Part shown: positions 44,042 to 55,879 of the stretch, in pieces | Position numbering within the stretch: the first letter of the stretch is position 1 | Layout of the letters: each line of letters begins with the position of its first letter | Notes under the pieces: model-generated | What the model saw: the letters and a program-made list of their open reading frames with translations, nothing else | Told to the model about the DNA's origin: nothing | Databases searched by the model: none | Made by a program: the position numbers and the translations under genes | DNA from: Hsuehochloa calcarea | Lineage: Eukaryota > Streptophyta > Magnoliopsida > Poales > Poaceae | Reading direction: 5' to 3' | DNA: 64,000 bases | Assembly: GCA_036346395.1 (NCBI GenBank) | Contig: CM070599.1 | Coordinates: 35,455,232 to 35,519,231 of the forward strand

Positions 44042-45092
44042 ATGAATAATGGAGTTCTCGCTTTACGCACCTTGTTTTCATAAACGACCAATTCAAGACA
44101 AATAGTGTTACCTTGATCTTGTGTATTCCCTCTCCATCTATGGTTAGCTCTTTATCTTTCTCTTCCAATGGTGAGGGCTCTTGAATCTCCAACTCCTTAT
44201 TTGCTTGGTCCACCTGCAGAATGTGGGATACAACACTAGAAATAGAGGGTAAGTTGTTAGGTTCAAAAATAATCTTACTTGTCCTATCATCTATCTCTCT
44301 CTTTTCTTTTGGTGTATCTCTCACACTCTCAATTGGGATGCTCTCAATCTCGCGTATGGTGGAATCACAAAGCTCACTCTTTTTATCACTCTCACTCAAT
44401 TTGGCTATGTGGCTCTCATTCTCACATGGGTTTTGATACATCTCATCCTCACGTGTTGCGGGTTGTGACGGGGCAGCACTACTCATCACCTCGGTCGAAG
44501 AAAAATTATCATGCTCGATCTTCTTCTCAAGTGACACACCAGTGGATGACTTAGAACTAAAGAGCCGGCGCAGATTTAATTCATGTGCTTGTATGTGTTT
44601 AAGTCTCTTTTCTGCCTTCATAGCAAATTTCACAAGATCTTGCAGACTACGAAAATATTCATCTTGAAGTGCAGCAACGATCTGATAATTCAAGCCTGCT
44701 TTGAAATATACCTTTTCTTGATATGCACTAGTGATATTGGCACGGCGCATTGCATGGTTTAACTCAATATAGTAATCTTTGACAACTTTGCATCCTTGTT
44801 TAATGCTCTCCACGTGTCGTAGTAGTTCCCGCTCATAATAGGATGGAACAAATTCTCTTCTCATGATGCTTTTTAAACAGAACCAAGATGTAATGAATCT
44901 TTTTCCACCTAGTTGTTGCCACCAACTAGAGGCATAGTCCGTAAAAAACAAAGTGGCCACTCTCACTTCCTTGGCTTCTGATTCGAACTTATGGGATTCA
45001 AGCTCGAACTCCATGTCTTGTACCCACTCAAGATACTCCTCTGGATCATTACTATCATAGAAGGGAAGATACGTATACTCGCGATCTGCCAT
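44022..45092 (-). CDS. gag: gag protein of a Ty3-type LTR retrotransposon
   Basis: The frame is open for 375 codons from 45149; the start MADREYTYLPFYDSNDPEEY at 45092 is preferred because the preceding residues look like leader. The core matches the Retrotrans_gag family: ATLFFTDYASSWWQQL, then W…LKSIMRREFVPSYY, LLRHVESIKQGCKVVKDYY, FKAGLNYQIV and a helical stretch to AEKRLK. This is the capsid part that packages the RNA. No CCHC zinc knuckle follows; the C-terminal 150 residues are Ser/Glu/Lys-rich and acidic. Neither pol nor protease follows. The stop at 44022 overlaps the start of the next ORF by 20 bases. Confidence 0.8.
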   Translation of the reverse strand: MADREYTYLPFYDSNDPEEYLEWVQDMEFELESHKFESEAKEVRVATLFFTDYASSWWQQLGGKRFITSWFCLKSIMRREFVPSYYERELLRHVESIKQGCKVVKDYYIELNHAMRRANITSAYQEKVYFKAGLNYQIVAALQDEYFRSLQDLVKFAMKAEKRLKHIQAHELNLRRLFSSKSSTGVSLEKKIEHDNFSSTEVMSSAAPSQPATREDEMYQNPCENESHIAKLSESDKKSELCDSTIREIESIPIESVRDTPKEKREIDDRTSKIIFEPNNLPSISSVVSHILQVDQANKELEIQEPSPLEEKDKELTIDGEGIHKIKVTLFVLNWSFMKTRCVKRELHYSFDDSTF

Positions 45093-45149
45093 TGTTAGCA
45101 GCAAAGCAAAGAATATGTATGTAGGTGTATGTGTATATGTAGAGGTCAC

Positions 45150-46143
45150 TCAACTCACAATCCTAACAAGGTGAAGTTTCTTTACCGTTCCGAAAGGAAT
45201 TAAGATCAACAATACTTACACTTCAGGGCAGCAGGAACCACAAGGTGATGTGTCAGCGAATTCTAAGAGCAAGTCAAAGCACGACAACGGGTGTTTTGTG
45301 GAGCTTGGTATGGATACCTACTTAATTTGAAAATTCTAGGTATTGTAAGGCTAAGTAAATATCCAAACTAGAATTCAATGCCTAGTTGCCGATCACAAAG
45401 ATATAAGTGAAAAATCAAAACAACTCACGCGCAAAGATATTAGAACTTAGTGCAATCAAGGAATGAGCTATGTAAGATATAAGTGAAGAACAAAATAGCT
45501 CGTATTGCACAAGTTATAGAAAGACACTAGCTAGTTGCAAATAATGAAACTAGGGCACAAGATTGCACAAAATATTGATATTCAAACAATTGAATCAAGA
45601 ATGAGTGGGGATTTTCGCTCAAGTTTATGGTTCGGCTATGCGTTTTCTTTTTCCTTTTCTTTTTCTCTTTTCCTTTTCTCTTCCTTTTTTTTCTTCTCTT
45701 TTTCCTTCCTTCTTTTTTTTTTGAACTATTGCCAAAATTCTTGTTCTACCAAAAATGAGCAAAAATTCTTTCCCACCTTTTGATCTTTGAACAATTGCAA
45801 GAACACAAATATTAATATACTGACCCTAAGCAACGATTTAGCTAGTCTTAAATAGGTTCAAAGTATTCGCAAAAGATTGAAAGGTTCACAAAGGATAAAT
45901 TGATGTCTCACTTCTTTTTGTTTTTTTAATAGACACGACTAAAAAAATCAAACTAGGCTCAAATAAAAAGCAACGCAAAAGAATTCAAGATCAGCAAACT
46001 AAACTTGATTCTAATGGACAAAAACTTAACAAAACTCACTAGAAAAACAAATTAAATACTACGGCTGAATTTTTTTTTTTGTATGGCTTTTTCGTGTATG
46101 GGAGAAAAAAAGATAACTGGATAAAGATCCTACCGAGTCAACG
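45150..46143 (-). other. untranslated leader of the gag-only retrotransposon
   Basis: About 1 kb lies between the PBS and gag without a convincing ORF. It contains a long pyrimidine tract on the plus strand (about 45640-45720, TTTTCTTTTTCC words), which is a purine tract in the element's RNA. Confidence 0.6.
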
Positions 46144-46157
46144 GAGCTCTGATACCA
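46144..46157 (-). other. primer binding site, initiator tRNA-Met type
   Basis: TGGTATCAGAGCTC on the minus strand, two bases after the 5' LTR. It is complementary to the 3' end of plant initiator tRNA-Met. Confidence 0.85.
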
Positions 46158-46159
46158 CC

Positions 46160-47185
46160 TGATGCGGGGTGCCCGATCTTCTCGACGTAGAACCTCTCGA
46201 TAACTTGTGTATCCTGACGAACCACCAGCTGATCCCCCGCGCCAATGCACGGACTTGCAACTCTATGGAAAATTCGCCCAAACACACACTTGATTGGATC
46301 CTCGCTGACCACAAGCGAAGATCGTCGAACCCTCAATTCCCAGCGGAAAAGCAAGAACGACCCCTTGTTCTCAATGCCCAATTCCCTCTGTTTTGGTTAT
46401 AAGCACAACAGGAGAATCAAGCAAAAGCTTTGAAAATATATTAAACGTGGTCTTAGGTTACAATGGGGGTCTACCCCTCTATATATAGTGCTCCTACTTC
46501 TCCTCATGGCTGGCCAAGAGGCCCTACTCCTATGCTAATTCGGATTTAGAGTCATACTCCAATTCCGACACATTCCAAAATAGAAAAGGAAACTCTGATT
46601 TTACAATCGTCATATTGTTTCGGTCATATCTTTTGATACGGGATGAATTTCGGAGTGAGGGAGGATCCGTTGGATCGGGCTTGAAGTTAGCTTTCCAACA
46701 AGCCCAAAAACACTCAAATCCGACTTGGTATGAGAAAGTTATGGCCTTTTTACTCCGGACTGTCCTGCTGATTCCGAATCCGAATTTGAGGCTGATTCCG
46801 AATCCGAATTGAATTCCGAGTTGATTCCGAATTTGAATTTGATTGGGCTTGTGGAAGTTTCGAATTTGACTTGGATTCTTGGGCTTCTCTCCCCTTGCTT
46901 GTCTCCCACGAGCTTCTCCTCCATTGTGACGGCCTTTCTTCAAGAACAGCCTCATATCCTTCATCTCCGTACATTATTGAATCTTCCAATCTGAGCACAA
47001 GCAAAACACTAGTTTTAGGTAGTATGAAATTCTCAACTAATTTAAAAGGAAATTCAGTGAACAGATTCACCTGTTGGATAAGCTTCTCTTGTTTTTCAAC
47101 TCTCTTAGTAAGCTCATGTTGTTCTGAGGTATTTAATGAATTGAAAATATTATATGAAACAACATAGCTAAGGATGTCCGCATCA
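46160..47185 (-). repeat. 5' LTR of the gag-only retrotransposon
   Basis: 1026 bp, starting TGATGCGGAC on the minus strand and ending CCCCGCATCA. It would hold the element's promoter (TATA near 46480). Confidence 0.9.
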
Positions 47186-47648
47186 TATATTTTCTAAGAA
47201 AACAACGTCTTCAAATCTTCTTAAGAAAGTCCTCAACGGGAACAAATCAACAAACAGCGACACAATAGTTTCCAATGAGAATAAAATAAAAATGCATGGT
47301 TATATTTTTTTTGCGAGTGAAAAATTACATGGTTATATCCAACCCTCCACTCGGCACCCTCTCCATGATGACCTAATCAACCTCGCCGCCAGCTAACCGC
47401 TGGTTCCCCCTCCGCACCATCCAACCCTCCACTCAGCACCCCCTCCATGGCGACCAAGTCAACCTCGCCGCCGGCCAACCACTGGTGTCGAGGCGCCAGC
47501 CAACCGCCGGTGCCCGGCCACCGCCCAGCCCACCCACCCATCCACGCTTTCCCTCCGGCCAGCAGCTCGCTATCCCTCGCCAACCCCCCCCCCCCTCCCT
47601 TCCCTCCCTATCTCTAGCCATTTGTAGTGTGATTCACTGTACGGTGAT

Positions 47649-50405
47649 TGTAACAGCATAAAATTCAATTTTCAGTTGAAAATAAAGATTTAATTATTTT
47701 GGTGGAATTATCTGAAACTTTAAAAACTTTTCCTTAATTATTTCAGAACCAAAATAATTAATTAGCAAAATCTATTACCCATCTTATGTTGGAAATATTT
47801 TATTTATTTGCTATTTTTTCTAAAGCCTTTTTAAATTTTTGAAATTATTTAAATTAAAAAATGGATAAAAAATCGCTGCACAGTGTAGGCCCGAATTCTC
47901 CCGCAACCCACTCTTGTTCACCCGCGTCCCCGCCCAATTCCGCAACCGCTCGGCCCGTTCCTCCGCGCGCGATCGGTGCGGACCGTCCGATCTAAATCGG
48001 ACGGGACGCTCTGCCCGCTCCGTCCTTCCACCGACAGGTGGGACCCCTATAGCATAGTGTCTTCGTCCACCTCTCTTTCTTCCTCCCGCGTCCGCGCACC
48101 TTTGCCTCCATTAACAGCCGCTTCGTAAATCTTCAATTCCTCGTTTCTCTCCCGAAATCTTCGTGCTTTAGTGCGCAATCAAGTCGCCGGTTACCACCGC
48201 ACTCATTCCCGGACGTTTCTTCCCTGGATCATGTGCAATTACACCGGGAGTTCGCCGTCGCCGCCGCAACCTCCGCTCATGATCTCCGCCTCCTGGCCTC
48301 CCCTCGGCATATAAAAGGTAGCCTCGGGTGCGCACCTTCTCCCTCCACCCGGCGCCCCAGCTCTCTTCGCTCCAATCTCCCTCTAGCGCTCGCATTTTTA
48401 GTTTCTCCGGCGATCCCTGAAGCTCGGTTCTTCTCCAATTCTGACGCTGTCCGGGGTCCTCCGGCCACCCCGACCGCACCCTCGGCACCGCAACATCATC
48501 ACCTACCTCGTGCACACCTTCTTCTGGCCCGAAGACAGCCGGAGCTCCATCTCCGCCGTCGACCCAAAATCGACACCGCCGATGACCTTTCCGCCGTGCC
48601 CCTCCACCACAAGGTAGCGCATCAGATTCCTGGCCACCCGCTCGTTCTTTTGCGCACATCAACGGAGCTCGCCATAGCGTGTAGGGCGAGCTCGACGTCG
48701 AACCACCGCCGGAGCCGGGTCGACGTGGCACCTCCACCTCGGAGCCATCTCAGCACCAGCTCAGCAGAAGGGTTTATGTGGACGCCCACGTGGCTGCCCA
48801 CATGGCGCTCTCGCCAACACACGCGCACCCTGTTCACTGTTCCGTGAGCCGAGTCCACTGTGGACTTTGACCGTTTCATGGACCCAGTCTATGACTGTGG
48901 GCCCACATGTTAGTGACACAAAGCCATTTCCAGTTGAAAAATAATTGGACCGAAAATTGGAATTTCCGTACGATGATGTCAGAATGCACAATAATTCGAA
49001 TTTCCTTTAAAAAATAATTCAGGAAAATCAATAAAATCTGATTTTAGTATATTTTTTTAGTTTTAAACTTCCAGGAGCTCGTCTTCCTTCATACGATCTT
49101 CGATTTAGATGAATTAAATTTCTAAATTTTTATAAATTCAAGATTTAGCTAACTAAATCAAAATTATTACATTTGGAGTTAATTTGAATTTATTTGTTTA
49201 TTATTTGAATTTATTTGAATTTAACTTATTTTCTCGTATAGATTTTGACGACTCCGGAGAGCTCGATCCATTTGAAGAGTTAGAATACCAAGACTTCGAG
49301 CAAGACAGGTTATACCATTGATCATATTGAATCCAGTATTTTAAAGTTATTTAATTATATTTTTAAATTACTATTGCATGTATAATTTTATTCAGTTATT
49401 TTATATTCTTGTTTTGAATTCTCAGTTAATCCAGTTCCTTTGTATAGCGAATATTGTATGTTGAATCATCATTTCCTTGTCACTTTAGTCAAATAAAAAT
49501 TTGAAAATAAAGATATGCTTAGACATTGCTTAGGTCACAAATATTTAATTTTGGAGAATTTTAGCCAAAATAGCAAGTTTTGATTAAAAGCCTATGACAT
49601 TGTTTTGTCATGGTGGATTTTTACAAATATCTTTGAAAAAAATGGGTTTGGACTTGGAAAGAATGGACAGCTAGTGGGTGCAGGTTTATGCACGGGCTTG
49701 ATCCAGGTAGATTGAGGCCCAGGGGTTAATTTTAGAAGCCGTCCAAGTCAGTTAAGGACCGGCCTTTGAGCCGCATCTTGCAAAGCTTCATCGTACTACG
49801 ACATGTTTTGTATGGTAAGAACTAGGCTTATTAACTTGTCATACATCACTGTTTTATGTGCCATTTTGTTGAGTGGGTGTTGGTTAAACATTATTCCCAC
49901 CTAGCGCAAGAGGGTGCTTCCGGCAGGTGGTTAACCCAATGGAAGTGAAACCTTAGCGGGCGTATTAGCAGTGAGGTAGAACATTTGAAACGTCTTGTGA
50001 TAATTGCTTAGTCACACGCCTAAGGAAGCGTGTATTGGCCGACATAAAGAGCAAATTATCTCTTATGGATAAAGTTGTACCCCTCTGCAGAGTGTAAAAC
50101 TATTCGAATAGCCGTGTCCGCGGTCATAGATATGCTGAGCAAAACCACTCCAAGTTAGACTTTGTTTTTGGTTTTAAAATATTTTTAGTAAATAATTTTA
50201 GGGTGGTGAATCCTTGTGGTAAAATTGAACGGTTAGCTATGTGTTAGGAGGATATCCATCACCATGTTTTATATGGAGGTTATCCACTATAAAATTGACA
50301 ATTTAAAATATGATTCTAGCTATGGATAAAAAATGTGTCTTGAAACTTAGTATGGTTATTTAAAACTGAAAATATTATTTTACGCAAATAAACCCTAACG
50401 AGGAT
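47649..50405 (+). mobile_element. diverged, truncated relative of the long solo LTR
   Basis: It starts TGTAACAGCATAAAATTC. It follows the order of 23379-25720: AT-rich start, GC-rich block, TATA (ATATAAAAGG, about 48309), C/T-rich leader, then GAGCTCGATCC…ACCAAGACTTCGAGCAAGAC and ACCTTAGCGGGCGTATTAGC. The series ends with CTCTGCAGAGTGTAAAACT, CGTGTCCGCGGTCAT and TTACGCAAATAAA. The 3' end is missing after about 50405. ORFs at 48168-48847 are artefacts of the GC-rich part. Confidence 0.6.
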
Positions 50406-50944
50406 TAAAATCTCTGTATATTATGTTAATACATAAAGAGAGATCATAACCTCTATGTATTACGAAAATCGCTCCTACCACAATTCGGTAAAAGCTGTCA
50501 GTTGGAAAGTTTCGCTTCACTGCAAAATGGTAAAGTTGGGATTTGGAATCAGTCGGCAAGGCAGTGGCGTGATGTAGTACAATTCTAATTCTCTTCTCGT
50601 AATTTTATTTTATTTTAAAATAATAATAATAATTTTCTTCTCGATTGTAGAGAATTAAAACCCCCACTAGCAACGAGCCTTGTCAGCTGCGATCTGTAAT
50701 CTGGTTGGGATAGTAACCGCTTTACGTGACGGAAGACGAGGGGCATCCTTTCATTATTCTTGAATCGAGTCGTGGCAGCAAAACATCGTCACTACTCACC
50801 CACATCATGATGCGCGTAGCCTGTCCGATAAATCCTGTGTATACTGAGTCTCGGGGGCACGTGTACTTTGAATTGGCAAACCATCCCAAGCGCGCCGTTT
50901 CGGCGGCTCACCCTCACCCTCACCCGTGCGGTCGTGACTCGTGA
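50406..50944. other. intergenic DNA, no gene seen
   Basis: Ordinary sequence with no recognised repeat or coding content. Confidence 0.35.
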
Positions 50945-51314
50945 GGTGGGAGCACTGCGCCCGTACGTTTCGGTGGCCTCCGGCTCCGAACTGGTGGTAC
51001 CCGTGTGCCCGCCCACTCACCAGCGCCGCTCGGAGGGAACGGCGGTTTCAAGTGCGTGCCTCTGCTCGGCAACGCCGGGTCACCGGCCACGCGCGACGCG
51101 GGTCAAATGGACTTTTCGACACCGTGTGGTGCCGGTACGCGGTCGTGAGTGGACCGACCGACGGACGGACTCCCACGGTCAAGTCGCCCCCATCCGTCGC
51201 ACTTCTGCACCCAAAGCGTACGGCTGCTCCGCCGTGATTTGTATGGGTGCAGCGCAACTGAACCGGCAGGCCGAATCGGCCGTTGGGCCACTCTGGCAAA
51301 ACGGACTAGAATAT
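50945..51314. repeat. intergenic block of the WAK array, copy 3 (left part)
   Basis: TCAAGTGCGTGCCTCTGC, GTCAAGTCGCCCCC…GCACCCAAAGCGTACGGCTG and GCCGTGATTTGTATGGGTG correspond to 30428-30600. The right part is at 57909-58170 beyond a copia element. No WAK coding sequence is visible next to this copy. Confidence 0.6.
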
Positions 51315-51553
51315 TGTGGGAAACTATGAGTATGCCCAGCAGCCCGTTCACGGAGTGAGCGTCCCATCCAACCTTAACAGAGAGTTTATAAGTCTATATA
51401 TATGTGGGCTCTTCATACTTTGTACATACTTATGAAGAAATAAAGAAGAGCTTCCCCTGTATCTCTGTACCAATTTATCTTTTGTACTTCTGTGTGTGAT
51501 TCTCATACGAGCTGATCGATCGGACTGGACACACCAACGATAGTTCTTCAACA
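51315..51553 (+). repeat. 5' LTR of the decayed copia element
   Basis: 239 bp with a TATA region (CTATATATATGTGGGC, about 51394) and AATAAAGAAGAGC as a possible polyadenylation region. It is followed by CGTTATGAGCACG, the usual position of the primer binding site. Confidence 0.8.
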
Positions 51554-52721
51554 CGTTATGAGCACGATTTGTTCGGATCGAAAGCTAATCGTCGAAGCAC
51601 GACACTCGTAGAATGAATCACATCTTCTAGTTCATTTTCTAGTTTTTTTTTCTACGCTGCAAATCTGTAATAATCTATTGCTAGCCGACTTGGAGTCACT
51701 GGCTAAGCAGATCGGTATATTGCATGAAAGGCTAGATATTGATTACACTATAAATAGGATGAACAGAAGAAAAAAAATTGACGCACGGCGCCGCCGGCTC
51801 CCCGCATGGCCGTCGTGCCACACGCGCTTTCGCCGAGCCACTGCGCCCGCGTGTCGTCCGTAGCGAGCGCACCTCCACATAGTGTTCGCCGAACCGCCAT
51901 TGTCGCGACCGCCGCCATTGTGATGCCGTAGCCGCCCATGCGCGCACCGCCCGCCCAAGCGGCGTTGCTCGCGCGCCGCCGTCCGGCGGCGCGCCGCCCG
52001 CATAGCGACGGCGAAGTTGCTGCCGCGTTTTATTGCCGGTCTCATTGGCCGTGCGTTGGCGCCGCCGCGGTCATGCCACGCATGCGCTCGCCACACTCGC
52101 GCACACGTGTCGCCTGCACCGCCCGCGGGTACCGCTCCAAGCTGTGAGCAGCAACCACCGATGCCTTCTGTTTTGGTGCACGAGGAGACTGTGCTGCTAG
52201 GGTTAAAAAAAACCCTAGCCGCCGGTTTGGGTCGTAGTGGGCCGAAAAGAAAAAAGGGCCTGGTCCATGTATTTTTTCTGGAAAGAATGAAAAAAAAAGG
52301 CAAATTTGAGAAAAAAAAAAAGAAGATTTTTGTTGCAGATGGACCCTCAGATTTTCTGAAATTACGAGATAATTTTCTCAAAATTGAAAATAAGCAGATA
52401 AGCCCTTAGAAATTGCAGAATTCACCGAAAATTCATAGTTCAGCATAAAAGGGCCTTGGGAATTGAAGATTTGAATCGTTTTTAGCATTTAAAGCATGTT
52501 TAGTACTGTTGTTATCATTTTCTATGCTTTTCTGTATTTATTTACTGTTTTGATTAATCATAATTGCTTAAATTGCATTTGATCACTGAAATTAGCAGTA
52601 AAATTATAGAAAAATGCGTAGAAAATTCTGGAACATTACTATAGCATTTTGTACCATTATCTAATTTATTTCATGCATTTTACCTACAATAAATTTATGT
52701 ATTTCTTACCTGCACATGTAG

Positions 52722-53466
52722 ATGACAAGCATCATGAACCAGAAGTTCGAGGAGCTAGCCCAGCACGGCCGAAACTACTTGACTTGGGCTTCCGATGTTG
52801 AGATTGTACTTGGAGCCAGAAAGCTCCACGCTGCCATTGGGATTGGTGCATCGAATGATGCCAAACTCACCTCTTAGGAAAATGATTATGCACTTTATTT
52901 TCTCAAGCACCATCTCTGTCTCATACTCAAGAATAAGTACATAACAGAGAAAAGCGCGCTAGCCTTATGGATGGCACTGAAAGAGCAGTTCTATAAGCTA
53001 AAGTACACCATTCTTTCTCAGGCAAAGCAGGAATGGACCCGACTAAGATTTGCTGACTTCAAGACGGTTGCTCTGCACAGAATCTGTACCAATCTTCAAC
53101 TTCCACCCCAGTGCAGTGCAGTCTGCACGCAACTATTGTCAAGACGGCTACAATAAGTATTCCGAATTTATTGATATTATGCAGATTGCAGAGGCTCAAG
53201 ATAATGTTCTCTGTAAGAATTTTGTCGCCCATCCACCTGGGAGCTCCGCTGGCCGTGAGGCCAACATTGGGAGTTTTAATGTGCAAAAGCCTATAATAAA
53301 GAAAAAGAGAAGGATGGGCAAGGCCACAACCCAGAAAGGCAAGCCAAATGCTCCACAGGAAAAGAAGGCCAACAAGCCAAAGTGGAACAACAAACCCTAT
53401 AGTCAACAAGACCAAACCTGCTACAAATGTGGCAAGTAGGGGCACCGGTCGTAGATCTGTGAAGAA
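52722..53466 (+). pseudogene. copia gag with broken zinc knuckle
   Basis: It begins MTSIMNQKFEELAQHGRNY and continues with TWASDVEIVLGARKL, a typical copia gag start. It then has an in-frame stop after 51 codons, and the frame resumes with ALWMALKEQFYKLKYT. A CCHC knuckle (CYKCGK*GHRS*IC) is interrupted by two stops at about 53439 and 53454. The preceding leader (51660-52440) is GC-rich with no ORF of interest. Confidence 0.8.
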
Positions 53467-53898
53467 TCACAGCATGTTGTTGACGCTTTTAAGGTCAAGA
53501 AGATGAAGGTCAATAAAGGGCAGCATAAAACCCACTTTGCCTTCACTGAGGAGGAGGACTCACAACAACTACTTGCACCAATGGGGGTGGACTCCACTTT
53601 TGCAGCTGCACCCCCCTGATGATTTCCCAGGAAAAGCATGTCACCCCTGAGAATATAGCAGCTGAAGTCTCTAACTTCTTGGTGGACCCAATCTAGTGCA
53701 CAGAGTGCACTTAGACTTTAAATGTCATTTATTTTGTGTATAGATAGAATAAGTTATACTTTTGCATGGATGATGGTTGTATGCTCGTGTAGAGCTTTAA
53801 ACAATTTTATTTCTCGTGATGGTTGGGTGATATTATTTAATTCATTCATCTATTAATAATAGCATGATATGTTCTGATATTTAAAGTATTTTATTTAT

Positions 53899-54960
53899 GT
53901 GTTGATTGCTTCCTACTATATATTAATCAAGTACTTTATATTCGAACGCATGTGGCGCCCTATGGAGGAAGTGTGCTTAGCTGATAGCGGCACAACGAAT
54001 ACCATCTCGAGAGAGACGAAATTCTTTCAGTTGATCAGCAAAAATGCTTGTAGTCTTATGACAATCGCGGGCAGTAATGCTTGTATAATAGGTCCGGAAG
54101 GGCCACAATTATACTTTCGATGGGCACAACTTTGGTCATTAAAGAAGCCTGTTGTACCCAGAATCGACTATAACTCTCTTGGGTTTCAAGGATATTCACG
54201 CTAACGATTTTCACGTAGATACTAAAGAAGAGTATGGTAAGAAATACATGCTCATTATAAAGCATGAAGAAAGTAGAAAAAGGGTGCTAGAACGACGTCC
54301 TTCATTTGAGATTGGGCTATACTACACTAATATTAAGGCAAACACAGCCTATACTGTCCTGAAAACTATATTTAGAAGCTCTGAACTTTTATGTCTTTGC
54401 ATGATAGATTAGGCCACTCAAGTCTTAAGATGATGAGAAATATAATTAATAATTTATAGGGATATAATATCAATGTAAAGAATTTCTCGAATCAGAAAGA
54501 TTTTGTGTTCCCCGCATGTGCCACTGGAAAATTAATTGCTAGACCTTCTCTTCTGAAAGTGAAGGATAAAGTCTCTGTATTCCTGGAACGTATCCAAGTA
54601 AACATTTGCGGTCCTATACATCCCCTATCAGGGTCATTTAGATATTTTATAGTGCTCATCGATGCTCCCTCGAAATGATCACACATATGTTTATTGTCTA
54701 CGAGAAACCATGCTTTTGCAAAGCTAATCTCGCAGATAATTAAAATTAAAAATAATTTTTATGATCATCATTTGAAGTCCATCAGAATAGACAACGTCAG
54801 AGAATTTACTTCAAATGCATTTGATGATTATTGCATAGAAATGGGAATTAAAGTTGAGTATTCTGTGTCGTATGTCCACACCGAATGAACTAGCAGAATT
54901 AAAGAATTAAATTTATTGCCCGGCCGCTTTTGTAGAATTGTAATTTATCAACTACCTGTT
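53899..54960 (+). pseudogene. copia protease and integrase region, decayed
   Basis: CLADSGTTNTISRE is the aspartic protease active site (DSGTT), at about 53977. After frameshifts the pre-integrase domain appears (LHDRLGHSSLKMM), then the integrase core: DHHLKSIRIDNVREFTSNAF, FDDYCIEMGIKVEYS and YVHTE*T. The Asp and Glu regions are still recognisable, but several stops intervene. Confidence 0.8.
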
Positions 54961-55879
54961 GGGGACACACAGTCCTACACGCAGCAACTCCCATCAATTT
55001 TAGACTGTCAGCATATAATATTCATTCACCTATGCAACTAGCGCAAGGGCTAGCACCGAAAATTTTCCATCTTCGTAAATTTGGGTGCAAGGTTTATGTA
55101 CCTATACCCCCACCATAGTGTACTGCAATTGGCCATCTCCGAAAATTTGGGATATAAGTTGGTTATGAGACAACATTAATAATCAGGTATTTGGATCTTA
55201 TGACTGGAGATTTGTATTCTGTCCACTTCGCTAATAGCATATTTGATGATGGTAGTTTCACTTCATTGGGGGGATCAACCACTTGATTAAAAAAAATCTG
55301 GGAAATAGCGTGGCAAGCTGTGAGAATCCATGCACATGACCCGCGAACTAGTGAAGCAAATAGAGAAGTCCAAAAAATTATTTATTTGCAAGCATTAGCA
55401 AATCAACCGCCTGACCACTTTAGTGATTTGAAAAACAGGAGACGCCTGATGAAAAAGGAAAAGAAGGACTTGACACAGCCGATCACCAAAGTTCCCCAGA
55501 ACCAGAGGGGAGCCAATTGAGACCTGGCACCAGTATGACACCATTAGAAAAAAAGCATACCAGATTTGAACATTCCCACGGATGGAGAAACCAGTAAAGA
55601 TGTGTGCGCACACATCGGAGCTGAAAAACTAAAAGGACTAGCCCCATAATTGGAAGTAGCGGTGAGCAAGTAGAAGCATTAGAAAAATCTCCACATGAAG
55701 AAATAGCTATAAACTATGTGACCACAGGAGAATCTATGAATAGGACAACAACCAATGTCGATATTTATTTTGAAAAGAACATTGACATTTATCATCGTTC
55801 TTGATCTAGAGCCTACATCGCTCCATGAAATCAAAAAAAATCAAATTGGAAAGATTAGAAGAAGGCAATAGAAACTGAA

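Larger units (their letters stand above)
42245..47185 (-). mobile_element. non-autonomous Ty3-type LTR retrotransposon with gag and an extra ORF
   Basis: LTRs lie at 42245-43262 and 46160-47185, both TGATGCGG…CCGCATCA. The TSD is TATAT (42240-42244 and 47186-47190). On the minus strand the PBS TGGTATCAGAGCTC (46144-46157) follows the 5' LTR (46160-47185), and a polypurine tract AAGAAAGGGAGGA (43263-43275) precedes the 3' LTR. The interior holds a gag ORF and a second overlapping ORF but no protease, reverse transcriptase, RNase H or integrase. It must therefore depend on another element. The LTRs are nearly identical, so the insertion is recent. Confidence 0.92.
41838..47590. repeat. WAK upstream region, tandem copy 2, split by a retrotransposon
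   Basis: The left part is 41838-42244 and the right part 47186-47590, separated by the LTR element at 42245-47185. The right part matches 40987-41370: ACAACG(T/G)…TTCAAAT, CAACAAACAGCGACACAATAG, AACCCTCCACTC. The duplication therefore predates the insertion. Confidence 0.8.

Noticed and set aside
48168..48847. Overlapping 189- and 204-codon ORFs on opposite strands
   Set aside because: Both lie in the GC-rich part of an LTR-like segment related to 23379-26281 and do not resemble a protein family.
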